From the NCBI GenBank assembly GCA_043814315.1, contig JBDRKE010000034.1, positions 1 to 27,280 of the forward strand: a DNA stretch of 27,280 nt. Direction: 5' to 3'. Below the pieces are notes generated by a model, which was not told the DNA's origin, made no database searches, and was given only the letters and a program-made list of their open reading frames with translations. Made by a program: the position numbers and the translations under genes. Below are positions 7,515-15,492 of the stretch, piece after piece; positions within the stretch are counted from its first letter, which is position 1; each line of letters opens with the position of its first letter. Origin of the DNA: JBDRKE01 sp043814315. Its GTDB lineage: Bacteria; Omnitrophota; Gorgyraeia; Gygaellales; Profunditerraquicolaceae.

Positions 7515-8950
7515 TTAGAGCGTTCCTTGAAACCCGCGATACGGTTCTTTCCTTGTTTTTTGGCAATACCCACTGATTCTTTGGCCATGTTCATCAGCTC
7601 AAGGGCATGGATGCCATCCAAAGGATTCTCACTCACCGCACCGCTGACAGCGATTCTCTTATTTGCATCCGCTTCTTCGCTATAAATAAGCTCAATTCTC
7701 CTTCTGATCGACTCTGCGATCTCTTGCGCCTGGCGTTTGCTTTTCTCCGGCATCACAATGGCAAATTCATCTTCGTTGACCCTGCCTACGCGGTCTATCT
7801 CTGTGACGGAATCCCGGATAACAGAACCGATTTTTTTTAGAGCTGATTCCGCTAATAATAGACCGAACTCCTGGCTAAACTTCTTAAAGTCATCGATATC
7901 AAAAAGGATATAGGAACAGGGCCTTTGATACGTAATGGCTCTCTTGATCTCCTCTTCCAAGCGGTTTTGGATGAACGCCTGATTGTAGAGACCGGTCAGC
8001 GTGTCTTTGATTTCCAGTTTCTCGACGCGGCGTAACAACATTTCATTCTCAACGGCTATGGCTATCTGCCTGACAAAAATATCCAGCACCTCCGTATCCT
8101 CTTTTTTGAAAACAAAGTCATTCTTGGCGCTTCCCACGCCCAATATCGCCTTAATCCTACCTCTCAAGTACACCGGCATAGCCAGGGTATGTTTAAATTT
8201 GAATTTTTCATAAATGGCATCCGCGATCTTTGAAGAGTGCGTATTTTGACCATCCAGAATCAAAGGCTTGCCGGAAAGGACGTTTTGATCAAAAAAATCC
8301 TCTTGCGGCTCCAAGGTTACCTTGAGAAGATGCTGCCTATTCAAACCGTCTGCCAGCTTCATAGTAAAACGTTCCTGTCCCTCGTCGCGAAAGAGTAAAT
8401 ACGCGACATCGGCATTGGCTAAAAAGCGAGACTTTTCCGCGACAAGCTGCAGGATATCTTCCAGTTTTGCGCCCTGAGAAATCAATGAACTTATCTGCAG
8501 AAGGCTGGACACCATGATAACGCGCTGCTGTATATCGATATTTATCTGTGTCGTTTTTTCGCTGTAATTCTTTAGTTCATCCATGTTGCTGCGGATGCGC
8601 TGCGTCAATTGGCCTAAGGAATCCATGAGCTGGCCCACCTCATCCGAATAAGTGCTTTTACTTTCGTGGGTTACGTCGCCTCCTGCCATCAATCTGGCCT
8701 CAGCCGAGACAGATACAAAACGATCGAATATCTCCTTAATCACAAAGAATCCTATAATCGCCATGGCGGCGCTTATCAATAATACGACAGCCACATCTAT
8801 ATGAAAACCCATTCTGGGAAATATATAATTTGAAGCCAGATAAACACATATCAGCAAAGGCACAACAGACATAAGATAGAAGGCGACCCTTAATTTATCT
8901 TTAAGGCTTTTTGAGGTTAAGGAAAAACTGTTTATCTTTTTATTAGTCAT
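7511..8950 (-). CDS. membrane GAF-GGDEF protein with degenerate GGDEF site
   Basis: 479 residues: two membrane segments (about 22-44 and 50-72) with almost no periplasmic loop, a HAMP-like linker (73-125), a GAF domain (about 145-302) and a GGDEF domain (about 310-475). The signature reads NEDEF (392-396), so both Gly are replaced, and the usual FKxxND after the metal-binding Asp box (DIDDF, 351-355) reads FKKFSQ. No RxxD inhibitory site precedes the motif. The Asp residues for Mg (D351, E394/D395 region) are kept. It may be weakly active, inactive, or a GTP or c-di-GMP sensor; activity as a diguanylate cyclase should not be assumed. It has a strong AAAGGAGG site 5 nt before ATG, and opens the c-di-GMP/pilus operon. 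GAF would sense a small ligand in the cytosol. Confidence 0.9.
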   Translation of the reverse strand: MTNKKINSFSLTSKSLKDKLRVAFYLMSVVPLLICVYLASNYIFPRMGFHIDVAVVLLISAAMAIIGFFVIKEIFDRFVSVSAEARLMAGGDVTHESKSTYSDEVGQLMDSLGQLTQRIRSNMDELKNYSEKTTQINIDIQQRVIMVSSLLQISSLISQGAKLEDILQLVAEKSRFLANADVAYLLFRDEGQERFTMKLADGLNRQHLLKVTLEPQEDFFDQNVLSGKPLILDGQNTHSSKIADAIYEKFKFKHTLAMPVYLRGRIKAILGVGSAKNDFVFKKEDTEVLDIFVRQIAIAVENEMLLRRVEKLEIKDTLTGLYNQAFIQNRLEEEIKRAITYQRPCSYILFDIDDFKKFSQEFGLLLAESALKKIGSVIRDSVTEIDRVGRVNEDEFAIVMPEKSKRQAQEIAESIRRRIELIYSEEADANKRIAVSGAVSENPLDGIHALELMNMAKESVGIAKKQGKNRIAGFKERSK

Positions 8951-9018
8951 TTTGCCTCCTTTTGTTCTTATAAAACTACCGGAAACCCCTAAGAATATTA
9001 CAAATTATACCTTGTATC

Positions 9019-10767
9019 TTATTTTATTGCAATAGTTTTGTTAAATTCCTGAAGCAAGCATTCCTTACTCACGCCCACCTCAATAAAATCCCAAGGCAAG
9101 ATCTCTTCAGGTGCTTTTTTTTGAAGATAAAAACTCGCTTCGCTGCCAGATTCTTGAAACGCCTGTTTCCAGAAGTCAAAAATAAAATAATGACTCCAGG
9201 CGTCAAAACGGGCCCCTTTCTCAAAGGCACGGCATATGACATTGCTTAATCTTCTATCTCCCCGCGCTAACACGCCTTCCAGCAAGCTCATATCACGGTT
9301 ATGAAAATTCCACACTAATCTTTTATTTCTTTTTTTATTCATTAAAAAATCCTGTTTAGTTTTTATGCGCCCCTCCTCTTCCATGCCCAGCCATTGAAAT
9401 GGGGTATGCGGCTTGGGGATCAAGGTATTGATGCTGATATTAACATAGGCAGGAACTTTCTTGATTTCTCTCCTTAACTCCGACACCTTCACCGCCATCT
9501 CCACGACGCTTTCCAGATCCTTCTCTTCTTCTCCCGGTAAACCGATCATGAAATAAAGTTTGACGCGTTGGTAACCCGAGGCATAAGCCTGCTGGAGAGT
9601 ATTAAAGAAATCCTGTTCATCGAAATCCTTGGCAATGACTTTACGTAACCGTTCGCTGCCCGCCTCAGGCGCAAATGTAAGGCCCGTTTTCTTAACAGTC
9701 GCTATTAAAGCGGAAACGCCCCCTAAGATTGCCTGCGGCTTTACGGAAGGTAGAGACAGGCTCACCGCCCTCTCTTTAAAAGAGTCCATCAAACCCTTTA
9801 AAAGCCCTTCTAAATAAGGATAGTCGCTGACCGATAAACCGCATAAAGAAATCTCTTCGTATCCAGTGCGCTGATAACACTCTCTTGCCAGATTTAAGAT
9901 ATTTTCTACTTTTCTGAACCTGTAAGGATAGTAGCCGGACCTCGCTTGGCAAAAGCGGCAACGATTGGGACAACCGCGCATGATTTCCAGCGTAATCCGG
10001 TCATGGACCGTCTGGATGTAAGGAACGAGCCAGTCAACGGGAAAAAAGGAAGAATCGAAATCTCTGACAATGCGCTTGTGGATTTTTGCAGGTACGCCTT
10101 TTATTATGGGCTCAAATTTCTGCAAGGTGCCTGCGTCTGAGTATTGGACTTCGTAAAACGAAGGAACATAGACGCCTTCAACCTGAACGAGACGCAGCAG
10201 CAATTCCTGCTTGCTTATTTTAGAGGATTTGCTTTTACGATAAATATCCAAAATCTCTAAAATCGCATCCTCGGCCTCTCCGATGACAAAAAGGTCAAAG
10301 AATGCATGCATGGGTTCCGGATTGAGCGCGCAAGGCCCTCCCCCGATGACCAGCGGATACCCTTTATCTCGCTGGCTGGCCTTAAGAGGAATACCGCCTA
10401 AATCAAGAATATTTAAGACATTCGTATAATCTAATTCACTCGCCAGAGAAAAACCCACAATATCAAACTCCTGAAGCTTTCTTTTGGATTCCAGAGAAAA
10501 GTAGCCGGTTTTTCCGCCACGAATCAGAGATTCCAGGTCCGTTCCCGGAGAAAAGAACCTCTCGCATATAACATCCTCCTGCTGGTTTAAAAGCCCATAG
10601 ATGATCCTGATGCCTAAGTTGCTCATCCCGACTTCGTAAAGGTCGGGGAAACAGATGGCAAACCTTATCCGGGCCCTGTCAAAATCCTTGCGCGAAACAT
10701 TCCACTCCTGGCCGATATACCTGGCCGGCTTCTGGACTTGCAATAAAATTTCCTCGTTCATCTCCAT
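9019..10767 (-). CDS. radical SAM protein with B12-binding-like N-domain (TIGR03960-type)
   Basis: 582 residues. An N-terminal part with cobalamin-binding-like Rossmann features (PDLYEVGMSNLG 41-52, VIGGGPCALNPEP 140-152, FVIGEAED 160-167) precedes a radical SAM core whose 4Fe-4S cysteines are C266, C270 and C273 in the CPNRCRFC motif. Later FAPEAGSERLR and FMIGLPGE motifs are typical of the YgiQ-like/TIGR03960 family. In many genomes this protein is fused to or followed by a DUF2344 partner; none is in this window. The reaction of the family is not established, so no substrate is proposed. It lies 68 nt upstream of the GGDEF gene and 508 nt downstream of rodA, so it may be transcribed separately. 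ATG at 10767 or the in-frame ATG 6 nt later could be the start. Confidence 0.9.
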   Translation of the reverse strand: MEMNEEILLQVQKPARYIGQEWNVSRKDFDRARIRFAICFPDLYEVGMSNLGIRIIYGLLNQQEDVICERFFSPGTDLESLIRGGKTGYFSLESKRKLQEFDIVGFSLASELDYTNVLNILDLGGIPLKASQRDKGYPLVIGGGPCALNPEPMHAFFDLFVIGEAEDAILEILDIYRKSKSSKISKQELLLRLVQVEGVYVPSFYEVQYSDAGTLQKFEPIIKGVPAKIHKRIVRDFDSSFFPVDWLVPYIQTVHDRITLEIMRGCPNRCRFCQARSGYYPYRFRKVENILNLARECYQRTGYEEISLCGLSVSDYPYLEGLLKGLMDSFKERAVSLSLPSVKPQAILGGVSALIATVKKTGLTFAPEAGSERLRKVIAKDFDEQDFFNTLQQAYASGYQRVKLYFMIGLPGEEEKDLESVVEMAVKVSELRREIKKVPAYVNISINTLIPKPHTPFQWLGMEEEGRIKTKQDFLMNKKRNKRLVWNFHNRDMSLLEGVLARGDRRLSNVICRAFEKGARFDAWSHYFIFDFWKQAFQESGSEASFYLQKKAPEEILPWDFIEVGVSKECLLQEFNKTIAIK

Positions 10768-10821
10768 AGGTCACTATGTTATAACTCACACGTAGAACTT
10801 CTGATTTTCGTCTTTGTCTCC

Positions 10822-10852
10822 GCGTGCTGTCCTCCGCAGGACTAATGCACGC
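10822..10852. repeat. nested hairpin
   Basis: GCGTGC (10822-10827) pairs with GCACGC (10847-10852), and inside it GTCCT (10829-10833) pairs with AGGAC (10838-10842) around a 4-nt loop. It is about 55-85 nt upstream of the radical SAM start codon and would form in its leader RNA. Confidence 0.6.
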
Positions 10853-10915
10853 TTCGCCAAAAACAAAAATCTTTTTCTAATTCCCATGCTCCGTTCAATC
10901 ACAGCCAAGCCACCC

Positions 10916-10970
10916 CAAGATCGGGTCTTGAAATACCTTGATAGGCAAAGAGTTACAAGACCCGATCTTG
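10916..10970. repeat. perfect 15-bp inverted repeat
   Basis: CAAGATCGGGTCTTG (10916-10930) recurs as its exact reverse complement (10956-10970) with a 25-nt spacer. Each arm is itself partly palindromic (CAAGA/TCTTG), so four short half-sites are present. No T-run follows on either strand. It could be a regulator binding site pair or an RNA hairpin. Confidence 0.75.
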
Positions 10971-11045
10971 AATGCCTGTTATTAGGCCTCATTGGTTACA
11001 TTTTCTCTTTTCTTTTTTCATTTTATCCTCAAGCATGTATCAATT

Positions 11046-11276
11046 AATGAACCTGGCGGTTTTCGAGCGAATGGAGCTTTTAGGCAGAGGAGCTTGAGCA
11101 TTTGAGGGAATCCCAGTGGAGCGAAGCGACAACACTGGGACGGCCGAGGGTGTCTGAGCGACGAGGCAGAGGCCGAGGAGCGAGTTACTCGGCCGCCGAA
11201 AATGCGAAAGATCTCTGCCGTACCCCGCCAGTGGCGGGGTAAAAGCGACCTGAGCGAGAAAACTGCCAGGTTCATT
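11046..11276 (+). repeat. 231-bp nested palindromic element after rodA (MITE-like)
   Basis: Terminal 18-bp inverted repeats (11046-11063 and 11259-11276, one mismatch; AATGAACCTGGC at the outer end) enclose further nested stems: GGCAGAG 11083-11089 with 11213-11219, GCATTT 11098-11103 with 11200-11205, TCCCAGTG 11111-11118 with 11133-11140, GGCCGAG 11171-11177 with 11188-11194, and ACCCCGCC 11222-11229 with 11233-11240. Loops carry GAGCGA motifs (for example GGAGCGAAGCGAC at 11118-11130), like the loops of the two elements at 891-1010 and 5103-5231 but on the other strand. The right end touches the rodA stop codon. It is GC-richer than its surroundings and non-coding. Confidence 0.8.
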
Positions 11277-12385
11277 TAAAATACGGATCGGGTTCTGTCG
11301 ATATTCGCCAGGATGCCCAGTGCCGCAAAGGTGGTGATAATGGAGGAGCCGCCGTAACTCATCAGCGGCAAAGGCAACCCCACCACGGGTGCTAGGCTCA
11401 AGTTCATAGCAATATTGATAAAAATCTGAATCCCCAACATCAAAGAGACGCCAAAGGCCAACAGGCTTGCGAAATGGTCGCGCGTCCTCTGCGCGATGAG
11501 AAAACCGTGCCGGATGATAAGGTAATATAAAAATAGCAACCCTAAACTACCCAGCAATCCCCATTCCTCACAAAAAGTCGCAAAAATAAAATCGGTATGC
11601 GCCTCGGGCAAAAAGTGCAATTGGCTCTGGGTACCACCCAGCCACCCCTTGCCCAACATCCCTCCTGAGCCAATCGTGATTTTAGCCTGGATGACCGTAT
11701 AGCCGGCTCCCAACGGGTCTATATTCGGATTTAAAAATACGAGCAGCCTTTCTTTCTGGTAATCGCGCAAAAAATGCCACATAAACGGCAAGGGCAAGAT
11801 GATAGACAACATCAAAATCACAAAGTACCTTAACTTCACGCGGGTCAAATAGAGGATGGCGGTGAACAAAAAAAGTATCATGGCCGCACTCCCTAAATCC
11901 GGCTGTTCGTAAATAAAAAGCGCGGGCACAGCTACAAATATCAAAGGAAAAATAAGGCCCTCTTTACAACCGAACTTAGCCGAGATTACTGAAATATCGT
12001 CTACTGATCTTCTGGTGAAGTATCTGGAAAAGAAAATCACCATGATCAACTTCGTGAATTCAGAAGGCTGAAAGTTAAACCATGCTAAACGCAACCACCG
12101 TTGCGCGCCCAAACGCGTAGCCCCCAGAACAAACACTAAAATGAGAAGAAAAACCGCCAGCCCATACAGAATATAGGTGGCATCCCAAAGCCAGCGGTAA
12201 TTCAAATGCGATAAAATAAAAAAGACGACCACGCCCAGCATAACCCAAAGCATTTGCCGCTTATAAATATCCTGCCAGGGCTGACTGTCTTTCTGATGTG
12301 TGCTGCTATATATGGACAAAATCCCCAGGCAAGAAATAAGGACAGCGACTATGAATATAACGACTGAACTTTTAAGATGAATCAT
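11276..12385 (-). CDS. rodA: RodA, SEDS-family peptidoglycan glycosyltransferase
   Basis: 369 residues with about ten hydrophobic segments, the size of RodA. SEDS hallmarks are present: the RWLRLAWFNFQPSEFTKL segment, a YEQPDLGSAA motif, GGMLGKGWLGGTQSQLHFLPEAHTDFIFATFCEEWG and a C-terminal GLPLPLMSYGGSS. It polymerises lipid II into glycan strands for side-wall elongation, together with the transpeptidase encoded just upstream. Its start overlaps the end of mrdA by 14 nt, so the two are translated from one message. It is the last gene of the mre-mrd cluster, and its stop codon is the edge of a nested palindromic element. Confidence 0.97.
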   Translation of the reverse strand: MIHLKSSVVIFIVAVLISCLGILSIYSSTHQKDSQPWQDIYKRQMLWVMLGVVVFFILSHLNYRWLWDATYILYGLAVFLLILVFVLGATRLGAQRWLRLAWFNFQPSEFTKLIMVIFFSRYFTRRSVDDISVISAKFGCKEGLIFPLIFVAVPALFIYEQPDLGSAAMILFLFTAILYLTRVKLRYFVILMLSIILPLPFMWHFLRDYQKERLLVFLNPNIDPLGAGYTVIQAKITIGSGGMLGKGWLGGTQSQLHFLPEAHTDFIFATFCEEWGLLGSLGLLFLYYLIIRHGFLIAQRTRDHFASLLAFGVSLMLGIQIFINIAMNLSLAPVVGLPLPLMSYGGSSIITTFAALGILANIDRTRSVF

Positions 12386-14099
12386 TCAGGAATCCTTCGT
12401 TGATCATGCGTTCGATAATCCGCCTGGCTAATACGCAAGACACATAACCCGGCCCGCCTTTTTCTAAGAAGACGCACATGACATATTTTGGGCGCTGAGA
12501 AGGGAAAAAGCCCACAAACCACGCATGCGAAGTGCCTTTGCCGGTTTGAGCGGTCCCTGTCTTTCCGGCAACCGACACGGACAGGCCCGCTATCACATGT
12601 CCGGTACCTGAAGGAAGCGCTATGGCCTCCCTTAAACCCTGCTTGATGTATTCTAAGTTTTCCGTCTTGAAAGGCAAATGCACAATCTTCTTATGATAAC
12701 CGGAAATATCGTTCCCGCCGATGGACTGGACGATATAAGGCGTCACTAAATAACCGCCGTTGGCAAACACCGCCATCATGCGCGTCACCTGTAAAGGAGT
12801 CACCAGAACTTCCCCTTGACCTATGCTTACGTTGACCGTATCTCCGTCATACCAATTCTTAAATTTATTGATTTTTCTCCAGAGGGGAGAAGGGATAAAA
12901 CCGCTGGCTTCATAGGGCAGCTCAAAGGACGTAGGCTTGGAGAAACCAAACTTCAGGGCATAATCGTATATGGTTTGCGCTCCCAAAATAAGTCCGGTCC
13001 TGTAAAAAAAAACATTGCACGAATGCGCAATGGCTTTGATCAGGCCCTGCTGTCCATGCGTATCCCAGCAGAGGAACTTCTTTCTGCCGACCACAACACT
13101 GCCGTTACAAAGAAAACTTGTATTAAGATTCAACTTTTTCGTCTCAAGGCCTGCCACGGCCAGCACTAATTTGAACACCGAGCCCGCAGGATAAGTCCCG
13201 CTCATGGCGCGGTTGATGAAGGGTGCGTCAGGATCATTAAAAAGATCGGAAACAGAAAAATGAGTCCTGTCGACAAATAAGGAAGGGTCAAAATGCGGGG
13301 CACTCGCTAAGGCGATAATCTCTCCGTTGTTGGGGTCCATTATGACAACGCAGCCTTTCTTATAGGCCAGTTCTTCATCGACTATTTTTTGAATATTTAA
13401 ATCAACAGTCAGTTGCACATCTTTGCCGTTATGCGGCGGCCGGAACCCTAATGTGCGCACAAGCCGGCCCCGGTGGTCAACCTCAACCGAAAGGCCCCCT
13501 TCTTCCTGGCGTAAATAATAATCGTATTTCTCTTCTAAGCCGCCGAACCCCACCAGGTCTTTTGTCTTATAGCCGTAATCTACCAGTTTCGTCAGCCGCC
13601 AGCGATCGATGGCGCCAACGTAACCCAGGATATGGCATCCCAGGCTTGCGTAAGGATACGCTCTCTTCGGCCGCTGTTGTATGATAATGCCCGGCAAATC
13701 TTGCTTAAGCTCTTCCAAGGCAATCGCCTTTCTGGTATCTATATTTTTTGCGACAGTCACCGGTACGGAAGCCGCAACATACTCGCGCCTTAATGCATCT
13801 TTTAAATCTTTGAGGGAACTCCCTAAAACCTTAGATAGCCCCAGCAGCGTTTCGTCATGCTGGTTGAGGTCTTGAGGCAACACCATAACATCATAAGCCA
13901 GCTTATTGTCTACGATAATATGCCCCTGGCGGTCCAGTATCCTGCCCCGTGCCCCTGCCTGGGGGATCAACCTGATGCAATTCTTGTCACTGAGCGTTCT
14001 GAATCTGTGCCCCTGGACAACCTGAAGATTTACGAGGTTCAGACCTATGAATAAAAAAAGCCCATTGACTAAAAAATTAACGATTTTTATTCTCTTCAT
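12372..14099 (-). CDS. mrdA: penicillin-binding protein 2, elongasome transpeptidase
   Basis: 575 residues: one N-terminal membrane anchor (about 8-28), a pedestal/dimerisation domain with the family segment RGRILDRQGHII (51-62) and a transpeptidase domain from about 245. The three active-site motifs are SVFK with nucleophile S307 and K310, SCN at 360-362, and KTG at 513-515. It cross-links peptidoglycan in the periplasm as the partner of RodA. Slightly shorter than the E. coli protein, as is common. It lies 36 nt after mreD in the mreBCD-mrdA-rodA order that is standard for rod-shaped bacteria. Confidence 0.97.
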   Translation of the reverse strand: MKRIKIVNFLVNGLFLFIGLNLVNLQVVQGHRFRTLSDKNCIRLIPQAGARGRILDRQGHIIVDNKLAYDVMVLPQDLNQHDETLLGLSKVLGSSLKDLKDALRREYVAASVPVTVAKNIDTRKAIALEELKQDLPGIIIQQRPKRAYPYASLGCHILGYVGAIDRWRLTKLVDYGYKTKDLVGFGGLEEKYDYYLRQEEGGLSVEVDHRGRLVRTLGFRPPHNGKDVQLTVDLNIQKIVDEELAYKKGCVVIMDPNNGEIIALASAPHFDPSLFVDRTHFSVSDLFNDPDAPFINRAMSGTYPAGSVFKLVLAVAGLETKKLNLNTSFLCNGSVVVGRKKFLCWDTHGQQGLIKAIAHSCNVFFYRTGLILGAQTIYDYALKFGFSKPTSFELPYEASGFIPSPLWRKINKFKNWYDGDTVNVSIGQGEVLVTPLQVTRMMAVFANGGYLVTPYIVQSIGGNDISGYHKKIVHLPFKTENLEYIKQGLREAIALPSGTGHVIAGLSVSVAGKTGTAQTGKGTSHAWFVGFFPSQRPKYVMCVFLEKGGPGYVSCVLARRIIERMINEGFLNDSS

Positions 14100-14135
14100 C
14101 TGAATGGAAAGAATTCTGGATGGCTGTTAGCGTCT

Positions 14136-14624
14136 TCAAGACGAAGTTTCCGGGATAACGAACCACCGCTGTACAAATTTAAACACCCATAGAAAAACAA
14201 GTGTCGTATATATAGATTCAACAAAAATAATACGTAAAAAAATGCCCGCCGAGATCCCGCGGCCCAATCCTACCAAAACCAGGCCCCTAAGTGTCTGATG
14301 CAAAAAGGTAATGACAAAAATGATAATCAAGCGGATCAGATCGTGATCTATCGGGACCTGGCGGTTGAGTTTTTCGATAAGAAAACTCCACAAAGGAAAT
14401 AGAAGCGTATTGATGCCAAAAACGCCCGTTCCCAATACGTCTTTCAAGACGCCAGCGAAAATGCTCAAGAAGAGGGCCTCTTTAAAATCAAAAATAAAAC
14501 TGGCGATAACGGCGATCATTAAAACAAAATCGGGTTTAACGTTAAATATCTTGAAAGAATCGATGAGCGTTACCTGTAATGCTCCCAGGATGAGGATGAG
14601 GCCTGCAAATAATAACTTCTTCAT
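14136..14624 (-). CDS. mreD: MreD rod-shape membrane protein
   Basis: A small hydrophobic protein of 162 residues with about five membrane segments, beginning MKKLLFAGLILILGALQ; NVKPDFVLMIAVIASF and the GVFGINTLLFPLWSFLIEKLN segment fit MreD. It links MreC and the PBP2/RodA pair in the inner membrane. An in-frame ATG 57 nt upstream (14681) would add a stretch encoded entirely by a 7-nt repeat array, with composition unlike MreD, so I chose the internal ATG at 14624. Its upstream signal is weak. It follows mreC by 68 nt. Confidence 0.88.
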   Translation of the reverse strand: MKKLLFAGLILILGALQVTLIDSFKIFNVKPDFVLMIAVIASFIFDFKEALFLSIFAGVLKDVLGTGVFGINTLLFPLWSFLIEKLNRQVPIDHDLIRLIIIFVITFLHQTLRGLVLVGLGRGISAGIFLRIIFVESIYTTLVFLWVFKFVQRWFVIPETSS

Positions 14625-14635
14625 AGGCTTTCTGA

Positions 14636-14684
14636 GAAATCCCAATTTCCACATCCCAAATCCAAAACTCCAATGACCCAAACT
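14636..14684. repeat. 7-nt phased repeat array between mreC and mreD
   Basis: About seven 7-nt units of the type CAAATCC (for example GAAATCC 14636, CACATCC 14650, CAAATCC 14657) fill the mreC-mreD spacer and reach the mreC stop region. The array keeps open the reading frame upstream of mreD, which creates a false-looking longer start. Confidence 0.75.
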
Positions 14685-14692
14685 CTTCCTGT

Positions 14693-15466
14693 CTATTCTA
14701 CAACAACAAGCACTTCTTCGATACCGTACAGATTCACGGCGGGCTTGATGATAGCGAATCGACTCAGACCCGAATATTCCTTGCCGGTGTCAACCACGGT
14801 GCCTATCAGTAATCCCTTGGGGAAGGTCTCATTCAAGCCGCTTGTTATAATCGTATCGCTGATTTCTATATCGGCATCCTGGGGCAGATATCTCATAATC
14901 AGATGGCTTCCCAACGTTCCCGACACTAAAGCCTCCTGGCGACTGCGCTGCACCATGCTGGATACGGATAGGTTTGGATCATTGATGAGTAAAACCTTGC
15001 TGGTGAATTCAGATGCCTCGACAACTCTGCCGACGAGTGCCAAAGACGTCATGACAGGCATCCCGCGTCTTAATCCGCTATTTCTGCCTTTGTCTATAAT
15101 GATACTAGAGGACCAACTGTCTATGGAGCGCCCTATCACTCGGGAAGCCACAAGCTTGCAGGAGGACCGATTTTTTAAAGACAGGAGCTCGTTTAAGCGG
15201 GCGTTTTCCAGGACGATCTCCCCCTGGGCGTTCAGTTTATTTCTTAATTCCTCGTTTTCACTCTTTAGAATTTCTCTTTGGACAGAATTTCGATGGAAAA
15301 AAATGATAGCTACGACTTCATGACGAACGAAAGTCAGGAGACGCAAGGGTTGTTTAAGAATCGCTAGAACCGGGGTCTTAAGGAAGGGAACGGAAAGAGA
15401 AATCAATAAAAGCAGGGTACAGAAAACGACTGAAAAGATTAAGGTTTTCTTTTTGAATTTAAACAC
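14693..15466 (-). CDS. mreC: MreC rod-shape determining protein
   Basis: 257 residues: a basic start and one membrane anchor (about 9-32), a helical/coiled-coil stretch (about 55-95) with LKSENEELRNKLNAQGEIV, then the paired beta domains with GRSIDSWSSSIIIDKGRNSGLRRGMPVMT and VSSMVQRSRQEALVSGTLG. It forms periplasmic filaments that position the elongasome enzymes. It begins 26 nt after mreB. Confidence 0.95.
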   Translation of the reverse strand: MFKFKKKTLIFSVVFCTLLLLISLSVPFLKTPVLAILKQPLRLLTFVRHEVVAIIFFHRNSVQREILKSENEELRNKLNAQGEIVLENARLNELLSLKNRSSCKLVASRVIGRSIDSWSSSIIIDKGRNSGLRRGMPVMTSLALVGRVVEASEFTSKVLLINDPNLSVSSMVQRSRQEALVSGTLGSHLIMRYLPQDADIEISDTIITSGLNETFPKGLLIGTVVDTGKEYSGLSRFAIIKPAVNLYGIEEVLVVVE

Positions 15467-15492
15467 ATCTTAAAGGGGGCAAAAATTTGAGT

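Larger units (their letters stand above)
10768..11045. other. gene-free spacer with two inverted repeats
   Basis: No credible gene is seen; open frames here on both strands are short, basic and lack family features. The spacer holds a nested hairpin (next entries) and a 15-bp inverted repeat, followed by a T-rich stretch (about 11001-11030). It separates rodA from the radical SAM gene and would contain the latter's leader and any promoter, but no convincing -35/-10 pair was found. Confidence 0.6.

Noticed and set aside
10786..11275. Short open frames on both strands in the rodA-radical SAM spacer
   Set aside because: They run across inverted repeats, are low-complexity or basic, and lack ribosome sites; treated as non-coding.
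14673..15323. A 216-codon open frame on the plus strand
   Set aside because: It lies antisense across mreC, which has clear family motifs; the antisense product has no recognisable features.
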